From the NCBI GenBank assembly GCA_965662775.1, contig CBFIIW010000009.1, forward strand, positions 47,362-111,361: a DNA stretch of 64,000 nt, written 5' to 3'. This stretch comes from UBA7985 sp002690455 (GTDB taxonomy: Bacteria; Pseudomonadota; Alphaproteobacteria; UBA7985). The translations under genes and the position numbers were made by a program. Below the pieces are notes generated by a model. That model was not told the DNA's origin. It made no database searches and worked only from the letters and a program-made list of their open reading frames with translations. Shown piece after piece: positions 1 to 8,730 of this stretch (its first letter is position 1; every line of letters begins with the position of its first letter).

Positions 1-115
1 CTGACCTTGAGATCCGGGCTAGTCAACAAACTGGTCCGGCCGCGCATTAGGCCTATTGGCCGTCGGCCCACCCGCGGCGGCGCCACTGAGGCGTGCTCGC
101 CTGCGCGGGTATGGC
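1..115. other. Left edge, no gene recognised
   Basis: This short GC-rich stretch lies downstream of the Rieske gene stop. I see no convincing reading frame. It contains GC-rich self-complementary runs, including one around the CCCGCGGCGG at 70-79, that could help end the leftward transcript, but there is no T-run to call a terminator. Confidence 0.3.
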
Positions 116-1219
116 TCATGGCTGACGCGTCCCGGCGACGCCTTCCCGCATCCATTGTTGCAGGGCACGGATAGAGTGTTCCGAGTTCACCCCGCATCCA
201 GGATCCAGCACAAGCGGTCCGGGCACGTAGCCTCGTGATTTCAGGCCCCGTTGGACGCTCTCAACCAGATGAATGTCCTCTTCTACCGTGGTTTCGCGAT
301 CTTGTACGGCCAGTTGCCGCACCACCGAGTCTTCCTCGCCATCGATGGAATACCATCCCCGCCAGACTGTGCAGTCATCCACTCCATGCGGGCGCCAGTG
401 GTAAGTGTTGAGGCGATTACCGGGGTAAACTTGGAACGAGAAGGTCGGCCAAAGGAACCAACTGCTGTAAGAGCCGGCGAAGTCATTTCTGTCCAGATCA
501 ATGGGATAGGTCATCTGGTCGAGGTTCTGACACTCTGTGGTGTGGCGCAGGCAATAGCCCTGCGGCTGGATGTCGTACGTTTCCGGCTTGATGACGCCGG
601 TGGCAAAGGTCTTATGGTTGATCGAGCAGTGGTAGCACTCAGAGTAGTTTTCAATCGAAACTTTCCAGTTGCACTTTTCCGGAATTTCCACCCACTCAAG
701 GGGGGCAAGTTGGTCGATCTGCGGGACGAAGGCACCCAGCTCCTCGCGAACGCCGGGGAACCAGTCGTCCATGGGCGCGGCATCGTCATCGAAGTTGACG
801 AAGATAAATCCATGGAAAACTTCCGTGCGTACAGAGGTCAGGCAAATTTCCGACTTGGGAAAGTTCGGCACGGAGCGGATATTCGGCCCGGCGCGCAGCT
901 TGCCGGTCAGCTCATAGGTCCACGAGTGATAAGGACAGACAACCAATGAGGCATGACCACTGCCGCTGACCAGCTGGTGGGCGCGGTGCTGGCAGACGTT
1001 GAAGAAAGTGCGGACTTCGCCGTCGCGATCACGGACGCAGAACAGATTTTCGCCTGACATTTCAAAGGCAAAAAAGTCACCCGGATTAGCCACCTGACTG
1101 ACATGACCAGCGAACTGCCAGGTGCGCATCAACAAACCCGCGCGCTCAGCTGTGAAAATCTCAGGGTCGGTATAGTACCGTCCTTCAAGAGATCGGATAA
1201 CAGGAGAGGTTTCGTTCAT
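116..1219 (-). CDS. Rieske [2Fe-2S] oxygenase alpha subunit, quaternary-amine (CntA/GbcA) type
   Basis: This 367-residue protein is a Rieske non-heme iron oxygenase. The Rieske cluster ligands are visible as C76-x-H78 and C95-x2-H98. The catalytic iron site is the stretch ENYSECYHCSINH at residues 190-202, giving E194, H197 and H202. In most ring-hydroxylating dioxygenases the first of these is Asp; carnitine monooxygenase CntA has Glu there, and related demethylases act on glycine betaine and proline betaines. I infer oxidative N-demethylation or C-N cleavage of a trimethylammonium compound in the cytoplasm. No reductase partner (CntB/GbcB type) lies in the window, so electrons must come from a protein encoded elsewhere. 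It follows the rpiR-like gene on the same strand after 95 bases, so the two may be co-transcribed. The exact substrate cannot be read from sequence. Confidence 0.88.
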   Translation of the reverse strand: MNETSPVIRSLEGRYYTDPEIFTAERAGLLMRTWQFAGHVSQVANPGDFFAFEMSGENLFCVRDRDGEVRTFFNVCQHRAHQLVSGSGHASLVVCPYHSWTYELTGKLRAGPNIRSVPNFPKSEICLTSVRTEVFHGFIFVNFDDDAAPMDDWFPGVREELGAFVPQIDQLAPLEWVEIPEKCNWKVSIENYSECYHCSINHKTFATGVIKPETYDIQPQGYCLRHTTECQNLDQMTYPIDLDRNDFAGSYSSWFLWPTFSFQVYPGNRLNTYHWRPHGVDDCTVWRGWYSIDGEEDSVVRQLAVQDRETTVEEDIHLVESVQRGLKSRGYVPGPLVLDPGCGVNSEHSIRALQQWMREGVAGTRQP

Positions 1220-1314
1220 CGTCTCAAAACTCCGCCGCTAAACGCCGCTGTCATAAACTGCTGCTGAGGGTTACGGGAAAATATAATCACCAAGAGGGAA
1301 GGGTGGCGGACTCA

Positions 1315-2295
1315 TTAGTCTGTTGCATCCATGTAAATGCCCAGAGCGTGCCGCCGCTGGTGAAAGCGATCAATCGAAGCCACAACATGTTCGCCCGCTT
1401 CTGCAATCACGAACGCCATCAACGTTTCCAGAAAAGCAGCGAGCGCCACTGTCGAGGTAAAGAACTGTGGGGTATCCACTGGCACAAGGAACCCGTGTCG
1501 GGCACCGACAAGGATGGGGCTGGCGGGGCTGTCGGTCATCGCAATGATCTCCAGTCCCTGCGCTTTGGCCGCTTCAACCGCTTCGACCACTTCGCGTCGA
1601 TAGGGTTTGAAGGTCATAGCCAGCAGGACGTCGCCTGCGCGCGCTCGGGCGAGCGCATCAACCGGCAGGGCACCGTCCTGTGGAATTGCCTGAATGGTAT
1701 CGACCGCCATCGACGCCAGATAGGCAAAGTTACGGGCCAGTGGGTTAGCGATGCCCATGCCGAGCACGAAGGTTGCCCGAGCGCGGAGGATTTGCTGGGC
1801 AGCAGCCTGCACGGATGCGCGGTCTGTTCCTGAAAACACCGCTTCGATCCCGTTCATCGACGCTGCTGCCATATCACCAAACAGCCGGTCCAGTTCACCG
1901 CCGTGAGAAAGGTCCTGCAACCAGCGGGCACGGTCGGTATAGCTCTGGCCGCCGCCACGCCGCACCTGTTCCTGAAACGGGCGGCGAAAGTCTTCGAAAC
2001 CTTCAAACCCCATTGCGCGTGCCATCCGCACAAGCGTGTTCGGCTTGACCCCTGCTGCATCGGCCAGTTGGCGCATGGAAGAGACCGAAATGGCCGCCGC
2101 GTTTTCCAGCAAGAATGTCGCAGCCCGACGCAGTTGAGGGGGCATGTCCCCCTGCCGGGCGGCCAGCCGCTCGAGCACAGCCTCCGGAGAGTTGGCGTCA
2201 GGGGTAACCGTCAGGTCAACAGCAGCGCTCTCGGTGGGCGCCGTTGGTGCACGGGTTTCGTCGTCTACACGGGATGATACATTCATGCCATTCAT
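1315..2295 (-). CDS. MurR/RpiR-family transcriptional regulator
   Basis: The 326-residue protein has a low-complexity N-terminal tail of about 35 residues. An RpiR helix-turn-helix domain follows (about 40-115, including SSMRQLADAAGVKPNTLVRMA), then a SIS sugar-phosphate-type ligand domain (about 150-290, including FVLGMGIANPLARNFAYL). Family members usually repress catabolic operons and sense a phosphorylated sugar or similar metabolite. Here the neighbours are a Rieske demethylase downstream and a DMSP-lyase-like cupin starting divergently about 70 bases away, so those are the likely targets. Relatives with non-sugar ligands are known in alphaproteobacteria, so a sugar ligand should not be assumed. 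A second ATG four codons in is an equally possible start. Confidence 0.85.
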   Translation of the reverse strand: MNGMNVSSRVDDETRAPTAPTESAAVDLTVTPDANSPEAVLERLAARQGDMPPQLRRAATFLLENAAAISVSSMRQLADAAGVKPNTLVRMARAMGFEGFEDFRRPFQEQVRRGGGQSYTDRARWLQDLSHGGELDRLFGDMAAASMNGIEAVFSGTDRASVQAAAQQILRARATFVLGMGIANPLARNFAYLASMAVDTIQAIPQDGALPVDALARARAGDVLLAMTFKPYRREVVEAVEAAKAQGLEIIAMTDSPASPILVGARHGFLVPVDTPQFFTSTVALAAFLETLMAFVIAEAGEHVVASIDRFHQRRHALGIYMDATD

Positions 2296-2306
2296 GGGCT
2301 AAGGGC

Positions 2307-2316
2307 GTACAGTTGT
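2307..2316. promoter_or_regulatory. Candidate operator GTACAGTTGT
   Basis: The 10-mer GTACAGTTGT lies just upstream of the rpiR-like start, in the 71-base gap shared with the divergent cupin gene. Its reverse complement ACAACTGTAC recurs exactly at 8891-8900 in front of the dimethylglycine-dehydrogenase-like gene. I infer a shared regulator site, perhaps for the RpiR protein. Two copies of a 10-mer in 64 kb is only suggestive. Confidence 0.25.
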
Positions 2317-2366
2317 GCTTTCCCCTTGTCCAGAACCTTGAACTCATTGGCTGATTTCATCCCCTA

Positions 2367-3089
2367 GTGCGGCGGAAACCGACCATAAAAGTCGGTCTGG
2401 TTTCAGACGCGGGCCATGGTCTCCGGCAATTGCACGCTCAAAGTAGAAACTTCCAGTATGGCGCGATTCTCTTGCTGACTTCACCGACACTTAACGCAGC
2501 CTGGGACCGGGTTCTGGGTCAGTTTGCCAAGCGCTACGCCGCCGCTCCCTGTGCGCAAGGGCCGGAGACAGCCACTCAGATTGAACGGATGCAGGGTCTT
2601 TATCCAGACTGGGAATTTTGTATTCATGATGTAGTGCTTTCGGCCAGTTTAGCGCCATTGGCAATAAACCGTGATCCGTTGGCCGGCGCGCTGGAACACC
2701 TGCAAGCTGTGCTGTCCTGGCACACCCGCGGTGTCTTTACCGATGCTGAGTTTACCAACCGGGCCTATGTAGAATTGATCGGCCCGGATGGTATGGTGCG
2801 CAGCGATGATATCAGGCTCGGCTTTTACTGGCACGACAGCCATACCTTCTATCCCGCTCACCGGCATAATGCGGTCGAGCTTTATCACGTGCTCTCCGGT
2901 ACGGGTCTCTGGCAATATCAGGGTCGGGCCTGGACGCCCCGCCCGGCTGGCAGCTTTATCCTGCATGAGAGTCGGCAGGATCACGCCACCCGCACGGAAG
3001 CTGAGCCGATCCTAACCCTCTGGTCCTGGACGGGCGATATAAGCTTTGACAGCTACTCGATGGACACCGCTGGGGCGCTTCTGTCGTAG
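2367..3089 (+). CDS. DMSP lyase-like cupin (DddQ/DddL type)
   Basis: The 240-residue product ends in a single cupin domain. The metal-site signature YPAHRHNAVELYHVLSG at residues 162-178 gives Y162, H165, H167, E171 and Y173, followed by W182 and a distal His (H200 or H206). This HxHxxxExY pattern and the trailing W are those of the DMSP lyase cupin family (DddL/DddQ/DddW/DddK), which use a divalent metal to split dimethylsulfoniopropionate into dimethyl sulfide and acrylate. The N-terminal half is the helical region usual for DddQ/DddL. The listed start is GTG; a TTG at 2472 would shorten the protein by 35 residues. It reads divergently from the rpiR-like gene. Other cupins of this superfamily lack lyase activity, so the activity needs testing. 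Confidence 0.72.
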   Translation: MRRKPTIKVGLVSDAGHGLRQLHAQSRNFQYGAILLLTSPTLNAAWDRVLGQFAKRYAAAPCAQGPETATQIERMQGLYPDWEFCIHDVVLSASLAPLAINRDPLAGALEHLQAVLSWHTRGVFTDAEFTNRAYVELIGPDGMVRSDDIRLGFYWHDSHTFYPAHRHNAVELYHVLSGTGLWQYQGRAWTPRPAGSFILHESRQDHATRTEAEPILTLWSWTGDISFDSYSMDTAGALLS

Positions 3090-3171
3090 TGCCGTGGCCG
3101 GAGCTGCATGAAGCGCAGCGGGCTTAGCGCCACTGAGTGGTCTGGATCTATGGATCTATGGCCGTCCGAGA

Positions 3172-4098
3172 TTAGCGCTGCGCCTGCCGTGCGGCGGCTA
3201 TCCCTGCGGCGAGGCGGGCGTTATTCTTGATGAGCGCGATATTGGTTTCCAGACTGTCGCCGCCGGTCAAATCCTTGACCCGGGCGAGCAGGAACGGCGT
3301 TGCTTCCTTGCCGCTAATGGCCTGGGCATGGGCTTCCGCGATGGCCTGAGCGATGGCGGCATCAACTCGGTTGGGATCGAGCGCCTGATCCTGCGGCACC
3401 GGGTTCGCGACCAGTACGCCGCCGTGCAGCCCGAAATCCCATTTGGCCCTCATCAGTTCGGCGATTTGTGCCACTGAATCAGCGCGGAAATCCACCCCTA
3501 GTCCGGTTGAGGTGGTGTAGAATCCCGGCAAATCATCGGTGCCAAAACCGACAACAGGCACGCCGTGGGTTTCAAGGTATTCCAGCGTCTTAGGCAGGTC
3601 GAGGATGGCCTTGGCCCCAGCACAGATAACGGCAACATTGGTCTGCGCCAGCTCTTGCAAGTCGGCTGAGACATCAAATGTCTGCTCGGCGCCGCGATGT
3701 ACCCCGCCGATCCCGCCAGTGGCGAAGACCTCTACACCCGCGCGTGCGGCAAGGATCATTGTCGCGGCCACCGTCGTTGCGCCATTGCCTGCGTTGGCGA
3801 GCGCGAGTGGCAGATCACGGCGGGAGAGCTTTGGCACGGCCAGACCGCTTTTGCCCAAGTAGCTGATCTGGGCCGGCGTCAGCCCGACACAGGCCCGGCC
3901 TGCGAGCACCGCGATGGTGGCGGGAACCGCACCTTCTTCGCGCACGGTTGCTTCGACCGCCAGCGCGGTCTCGACATTCCGTGGATAGGGCATGCCGTGG
4001 GAGATGATTGTGGACTCAAGGGCGACCACCGGTTGGCCAGCAGCAAGGGCCGTTGCAACTTCGTCCGATAGGGTCAGCATGGGATGGACAGTGGTCAT
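3172..4098 (-). CDS. psuG: Pseudouridine-5'-phosphate glycosidase
   Basis: This 308-residue enzyme reversibly cleaves pseudouridine 5'-phosphate to uracil and ribose 5-phosphate, releasing the C-C glycosidic bond. The family signature VALESTIISHGMPYPRNVET follows the first 20 residues, and the glycine-rich FATGGIGGVHRGAEQTFDVS block is present. I place the start at 4098, because that ATG overlaps the stop of the upstream kinase by four bases (ATGA), the arrangement expected for translational coupling. A longer frame to 4137 adds only non-conserved residues. With psuK it forms a two-gene pathway for recycling pseudouridine from RNA turnover. Confidence 0.95.
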   Translation of the reverse strand: MTTVHPMLTLSDEVATALAAGQPVVALESTIISHGMPYPRNVETALAVEATVREEGAVPATIAVLAGRACVGLTPAQISYLGKSGLAVPKLSRRDLPLALANAGNGATTVAATMILAARAGVEVFATGGIGGVHRGAEQTFDVSADLQELAQTNVAVICAGAKAILDLPKTLEYLETHGVPVVGFGTDDLPGFYTTSTGLGVDFRADSVAQIAELMRAKWDFGLHGGVLVANPVPQDQALDPNRVDAAIAQAIAEAHAQAISGKEATPFLLARVKDLTGGDSLETNIALIKNNARLAAGIAAARQAQR

Positions 4099-5036
4099 AA
4101 CGTTCGCTCCAGTTCGGCCTGCACCGCAGCCTGACACAGGCCGGGGTGGATCGCACGCACCGACTGCAGCGACAGGCGGGCGGCGGCCTGCGCACGGAGC
4201 AACGCGGACGCCAGCGGCAGGTTTGCGAGCGTGGCATCGACCAGCGCCGCCATGAGGGTATCACCTGCACCGGTCACAGAGCGAATATCTCGGGTCAGCG
4301 CGGCCGGCTGATGGAGAAGGGGACCGCCGGCATCCTGCCCCCAAACACCAGCCGCGCTATCACTGATCACGACACGGTCGATGCCATGGTGGAGCAAGGC
4401 GGCGATGAGGTCTGCGGGGGTGTCGTCTGGCTGCAGTCCGGTGAGGGTTGCAGCTTCTATCCGGTTTGGTTTCAGCAAGGCAATTTGTGAGAGATAAGGG
4501 TGCAGGCGCAGGGCCTTTGTCGTGCTCACTGGCTCGGCATAGACCGGGCGGTCGGGGTCTGCGATACTGAACAGATAGGCAAGCGCATCTTCACTGAGGT
4601 TAGCATCCACGACCCAAGCTTGGGCTTTTTCGAGGTCTCGCCGACGGTCTTCAAGCACCTCCCGGCTCAGCGCGCTGACCAGCGCCATATCGCTTATCGC
4701 TACGCGCATTTCGCCGGTGGGCTCCAGCACCGAGAGATAGGTCGAAGAGCGCCGCTCTGGCACCCTCAGTGTTGCGCGCAGGTCGACTCCTGCAACCGCT
4801 GTCTGTCGGGCAATGTCCTCAGCAAATCCATCGTCACCCAAAGCGGTGATTAACTGTGTGGGGCGTTCCAGCCGGGCCAGCGCCTCGGCGATATTGCGGC
4901 CAACCCCGCCGGCGGTTGCGAGCACCGCGCCGGGGGTTGAATCGCCTGTGATAAGCGCGGATTGCGCTTGCCCGGTCAGATCCATGTTCGCCCCTCCGAT
5001 AACCACCACAGGTCGTTTCTGGCTGGCGGCACTCAT
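4095..5036 (-). CDS. psuK: Pseudouridine kinase (PfkB family)
   Basis: The 313-residue protein is a PfkB/ribokinase-fold kinase. The N-terminal glycine-rich strand VVVIGGANMDLTG and the C-terminal signature SVTGAGDTLMAALVDA (anion hole and catalytic Asp) are both present. PfkB alone does not fix the sugar, but the coupled psuG gene does: the expected reaction is ATP-dependent phosphorylation of pseudouridine to the 5'-phosphate. The pair likely shares one promoter in the 170 bases between 5037 and the CIA30 gene's end at 5205. Confidence 0.9.
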   Translation of the reverse strand: MSAASQKRPVVVIGGANMDLTGQAQSALITGDSTPGAVLATAGGVGRNIAEALARLERPTQLITALGDDGFAEDIARQTAVAGVDLRATLRVPERRSSTYLSVLEPTGEMRVAISDMALVSALSREVLEDRRRDLEKAQAWVVDANLSEDALAYLFSIADPDRPVYAEPVSTTKALRLHPYLSQIALLKPNRIEAATLTGLQPDDTPADLIAALLHHGIDRVVISDSAAGVWGQDAGGPLLHQPAALTRDIRSVTGAGDTLMAALVDATLANLPLASALLRAQAAARLSLQSVRAIHPGLCQAAVQAELERTL

Positions 5037-5204
5037 GGGTGGTGTCTCATCCGTCGTCCACGGGGCAAAGCGGGGCCGACGGCCCGAGAATGGCTCATTG
5101 CAACACCAACATTAACAGCACTATGTTTCATGACGGCAAGCTTACCGAGCCAAACCGGGAAAGCCAGTCTCAAAAACTTGCCCGTCCTATTGATCGGATG
5201 GCGG

Positions 5205-5855
5205 TCAGGCGAACAGCGCGATCCGGCTGACGGCCAGATCTGCCTCGAAGTCGCGGGCATAGGCGGTCAGGTTAAGTCGGTTGATGGTGCGTGGGTCCAG
5301 TGCCCGACGGAAAGATTCCGATGTGAAATCTTCCCAGGGCAGGCGGTGACGTGTCCAGGCGCTGCTGGTCGCGAAACTGTGCTTGTAGAACCGCCAGGGT
5401 GGGAAGCTGCGGGTGGTGGTCAAGTGAACGTTGTAATCCTCGCCATTGCCCGAAACGTCGATCTCAATACCCCGGTATCGCTCGGCTGCGAGGCTGCGCG
5501 GGTCCAGACGCAGGCTGACTTGAATAAATCCCCCGTTATTGGCGGTACTGACCTGGCCGAACAATCGGATAGCCATTCGGCCATCAACCTCATCGTAGCC
5601 ACCACCACCGTTGGAAACGCCGCCCATCACCCGGTCGGAGGTGTAGGACCAGCGCCCGCCAATCGTGGAGTCAGGAAGGCTGCTGAAATCGTCGATGATC
5701 AGTGCATCGCTCATGCCGCCTTCTCCGGTATCCTGTCCATCCGCCGCCGCTGCTGGTTCGGCCCAGACAAGACCGCCAAACCCAGTGGCCGTCACGCTGG
5801 CTGCCGAAACGCCTGCGCCAAGGAAGCCGAGGGTTTTGCGTCGGTTGAGTGTCAT
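5205..5855 (-). CDS. Exported CIA30-domain protein with Tat signal
   Basis: The 216-residue product starts with a twin-arginine signal (NRRKTLGFLGAG, then a hydrophobic stretch ending near AEPAAAA), so it is probably exported folded. The rest is a CIA30 (NADH:ubiquinone oxidoreductase intermediate-associated protein 30) domain, a galactose-binding-like beta sandwich, beginning LIIDDFSS and containing WSYTSDRVMGGVSNGG. In eukaryotes this domain assists complex I assembly; bacterial exported versions have no settled role. I start at the ATG at 5855, which puts the arginine pair near the terminus; the frame is open to 5885. It stands alone, divergent from the PhyH gene. Confidence 0.8.
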   Translation of the reverse strand: MTLNRRKTLGFLGAGVSAASVTATGFGGLVWAEPAAAADGQDTGEGGMSDALIIDDFSSLPDSTIGGRWSYTSDRVMGGVSNGGGGYDEVDGRMAIRLFGQVSTANNGGFIQVSLRLDPRSLAAERYRGIEIDVSGNGEDYNVHLTTTRSFPPWRFYKHSFATSSAWTRHRLPWEDFTSESFRRALDPRTINRLNLTAYARDFEADLAVSRIALFA

Positions 5856-6067
5856 CGCGTCGGTCCTCCACAAGCCGTTAATCACTCACAGACTTAGGCG
5901 GCTTCAGCTGGCCGGCAATGGTGGCGGCGGGATGATAAGGCTGCTCCGCCTTGGCAAGCGCGCGTTTGTGATTGACCTTTGTTTGCCGCCGCGCCTCTAT
6001 TTCTTTGTGCACTCTGTCATCCGTGCACGCGGGGCAATCTAGATTTTGCGAAGAAAGGGAAGCTAGC

Positions 6068-6856
6068 ATGCAGATCGACGCGGCAACCGTGGAGGCCTTC
6101 CAGCGTGACGGTGCGGTACGTATCAAGGGGCTATTCACCGACTGGATCGATAAGATCGCCACCGGAATCGAGGAGAACATGGCTTCACCCGGGCCATACG
6201 CAGCGGAAAACCTGCAAAGCGGAGAAACCGGCCGTTTCTTCGACGACTACTGCAACTGGACTCGGATCTCAGCCTTTGAAGAGATTGTGCAGCAGTCCCC
6301 TGCGGCCAGTGTTGCCGCGCAACTGATGCAGTCTGAGAGCGCTCAGTTCTTCCACGACCACGTGCTTGTCAAGGAACCCGGAACCAGCAAGCCCACGCCT
6401 TGGCACCAAGACAGCCCATACTACTTCGTCGAAGGCCAGCAAACGGTAAGTTTCTGGACCACAGTCGAGCCGGTCGAGGATGCCACGCTGCGCTGCGTGG
6501 CAGGCTCGCACCGGTGGCCCAAGCCTGTTCTGCCGACCCGGTGGCTTAAGGAAGATAAGTTCTATCCCGATGAGTCAGCTTATATCCCCGTGCCTGATCC
6601 CGACGCCGAGGGCATGGCAGTCCTGGAATGGCCGCTGACCCCCGGCGATGCGGTCGCCTTTAACTTCAGGGTTCTGCATGGCGCGCGCGGTAATATGTCC
6701 ACACGACGGCGACGGGCGTTCTCGCTTCGTTTTGTTGGGGATGATGCGCGCTATGTCGAGCGGCCGGGGCGGACCTCACCGCCCTTTCCAGGGCACGGTA
6801 TGCAGCCCGGCCAGCGCTTGCGTGAAGATTGGTTTCCAGTGATCCGCAGCAGCTGA
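6068..6856 (+). CDS. Phytanoyl-CoA dioxygenase (PhyH) family oxygenase
   Basis: This 262-residue protein belongs to the PhyH branch of Fe(II)/2-oxoglutarate dioxygenases. The facial-triad start H113-x-D115 sits in PWHQDSPYY, and the distal His lies in VLHGARGNMS near the C-terminus, followed by the Arg-rich strand that binds 2-oxoglutarate. The start at 6068 is preceded by AAGAAAGGGAAG, a plausible ribosome site; the frame extends upstream to 5972 without conserved sequence. The substrate is unknown. Relatives hydroxylate acyl-CoAs, ectoine or small secondary metabolites. It converges on puuD with only 27 bases between them. Confidence 0.82.
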   Translation: MQIDAATVEAFQRDGAVRIKGLFTDWIDKIATGIEENMASPGPYAAENLQSGETGRFFDDYCNWTRISAFEEIVQQSPAASVAAQLMQSESAQFFHDHVLVKEPGTSKPTPWHQDSPYYFVEGQQTVSFWTTVEPVEDATLRCVAGSHRWPKPVLPTRWLKEDKFYPDESAYIPVPDPDAEGMAVLEWPLTPGDAVAFNFRVLHGARGNMSTRRRRAFSLRFVGDDARYVERPGRTSPPFPGHGMQPGQRLREDWFPVIRSS

Positions 6857-6883
6857 GCCACTGAGCCTTTGAACCTGTATCCA

Positions 6884-8134
6884 TCACCGGTAGGTCTCGA
6901 ACCAAGCCTTGATGGCCTGTCGCTCTTCTTCCTGCATACCGGACTTATTCGCGGGCGGCATAGCGTTGGAGAGGGCAGCGTGCAGATAGATCCGCTTGGC
7001 GTGGAGCGCGGTTTCCTCAGGGGTTTCCAACGCAACCGCTTTTGGCGCGCCGTACAGGCCTTCCCAAGCCGGCGCATTGGCATGGCAGACTGTGCAGCGG
7101 TTCTGGATGATCGTGTGCACGTCGAGAAAATCAGGAGCCGCCATCAGCCGCTGCTGGGAGGCCGATAAACTGTCAGCCAGTGCGGCGGCTGCTGCCTCTC
7201 CCCGGTCCGCCTTGAACACAAATGGCCAGACCGATAGAGCAATGACAACGGCGAATAGGAACATGGCCGCCGACCAGGTCCAGGCCGGGTTGCCCTTGCG
7301 CGCATCGCGGGTGTTGAAGAAGTGCCGAATGCAGACCCCAATCAGGAACACAAGACCTGCGATCAGCCAATTAAAGTCGCTGGCAAACACCAGGGGGTAG
7401 TGATTGCTGAGCATGAGAAAGAGAACAGGCAAGGTAAGGTAGTTGTTGTGGGTCGAGCGCTGCTTGGCGATCACACCGTATTTGGCGTCCGGTTCACGGC
7501 CTTCGCGCAGGTCCTTTGTGACAATCTTCTGATTGGGAATAATAATCATGAAGACGTTGGCCGACATGATCGTGGCCGTGGCTGCACCCAAATGCAGCAT
7601 AGCGGCCCGACCGCTGAATACCTGCGTGTAGGCCCAGGCCAGAATCACCAATATGATGAACAGGATAATCATCAATCGCGTGTTGTCTCGGCCCAGCGCG
7701 CTTTTGCACAGCCGGTCATAGACGACCCAGGTCAGGGCAATGGACCCCAGCGAGATCAGGATGCCGCCCCAAATCGGGATGTCGAGGACGTTGGGGTCAA
7801 TCAGATAGAGGTCAGCACCAAGGTAGTAGACCAGCACCAGCATCGCAAAGCCGGTGAGCCAAGTGGCGTAGCTCTCCCATTTGAACCATGTCAGATGCTC
7901 GGGCAAATTGGGTGGGGCGACGTTGTATTTCTGGACATGATAAAACCCACCACCATGGACCTGCCACTCTTCGCCATTAACCTTCTCGGGCAGCGGACCT
8001 TCTCGGCGTAGCCCCAGATCGAGCGCGATGAAGTAGAACGACGAGCCAATCCATGCAATGGCCGTGGCGACGTGCGCGATCCGAAAGGCAGTTTCGATCC
8101 ATTCGAGCAGGATCGGATATATTGCGATATCCAT
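6884..8134 (-). CDS. puuD: Membrane urate hydroxylase with C-terminal cytochrome c
   Basis: The 416-residue protein has an N-terminal membrane region with about eight hydrophobic helices (from ILLEWIETAFRIAHVATAIA to near residue 310). A c-type cytochrome segment with the heme motif CTVCH at about residues 347-351 follows. This architecture and sequence match PuuD, which oxidises urate to 5-hydroxyisourate while passing electrons through the fused cytochrome to the respiratory chain. The downstream enzymes for 5-hydroxyisourate (PucM/HiuH, OHCU decarboxylase, allantoinase) are not in the window, so purine breakdown must be completed elsewhere. It is transcribed leftward from the gap at 8135-8349. 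Confidence 0.92.
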   Translation of the reverse strand: MDIAIYPILLEWIETAFRIAHVATAIAWIGSSFYFIALDLGLRREGPLPEKVNGEEWQVHGGGFYHVQKYNVAPPNLPEHLTWFKWESYATWLTGFAMLVLVYYLGADLYLIDPNVLDIPIWGGILISLGSIALTWVVYDRLCKSALGRDNTRLMIILFIILVILAWAYTQVFSGRAAMLHLGAATATIMSANVFMIIIPNQKIVTKDLREGREPDAKYGVIAKQRSTHNNYLTLPVLFLMLSNHYPLVFASDFNWLIAGLVFLIGVCIRHFFNTRDARKGNPAWTWSAAMFLFAVVIALSVWPFVFKADRGEAAAAALADSLSASQQRLMAAPDFLDVHTIIQNRCTVCHANAPAWEGLYGAPKAVALETPEETALHAKRIYLHAALSNAMPPANKSGMQEEERQAIKAWFETYR

Positions 8135-8349
8135 GGCGGCCCCATTTGCCGGAGTTCTTCTCGCCTCTATTTACCCTTGAACGCGCCGAACGAAAAGCGA
8201 CGAGATCACGCGTTAGCGGCGGCGATGATCGTGTCACACCTGCGGTAAGACGATTTTTTCGCGCCAGTGGCGTTGAGTTGGTTTATGGGAGCGACAAAGG
8301 GGCTGGCCGCGGTCGCCCCTCACCCCTAAGCCAGAAAGGAAACGACACC

Positions 8350-8730
8350 ATGCAGCACGATTTGTTCGAAACCGGCCTTGAGCAGCGAAAGGCAACACTC
8401 GGTGCCGCTTACGTGGAAGCCAATCTCGCCTCCGCCGATGATTTCACCCGGCCATTCCAAGAAGCCATGACGGCCTGGTGCTGGGGCTTCGGCTGGGGTG
8501 ACGCGGCCATCGACGCAAAGACCCGGTCAATGATGAACCTCGCCATGATCGGGGCCTTGGGCAAAATGCACGAGTGGGAAATCCACTGCCGTGGAGCCAT
8601 TAATAATGGCGTAAGCACGGACGAAATCCGCGCCATCATCCACGTGGTTGGCATTTACTGTGGTGTGCCGCAATCGTTGGAGTGCTTCCGTGTGGCGCGC
8701 AAGGTACTGGAGGAGAAGGGCTTACTCTGA
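8350..8730 (+). CDS. Carboxymuconolactone decarboxylase-family protein
   Basis: The 126-residue product is a single CMD domain, with the typical helical core EWEIHCRGAINNG then STDEIRAIIHV and a C-terminal CGVPQSLECFRVARKVLEE. True 4-carboxymuconolactone decarboxylase (PcaC) acts in protocatechuate catabolism, but no other ring-cleavage genes are here and many CMD proteins have other or unknown roles. The start at 8350 is preceded by AGAAAGGAAACG. It precedes the flavoprotein gene at 8946 on the same strand with a 215-base gap, so it need not share its promoter. Confidence 0.8.
   Translation: MQHDLFETGLEQRKATLGAAYVEANLASADDFTRPFQEAMTAWCWGFGWGDAAIDAKTRSMMNLAMIGALGKMHEWEIHCRGAINNGVSTDEIRAIIHVVGIYCGVPQSLECFRVARKVLEEKGLL

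Noticed and set aside
4962..5897. 311-codon frame on the plus strand covering the CIA30 gene and the psuK start
   Set aside because: It spans two genes on the other strand and has no conserved motif.
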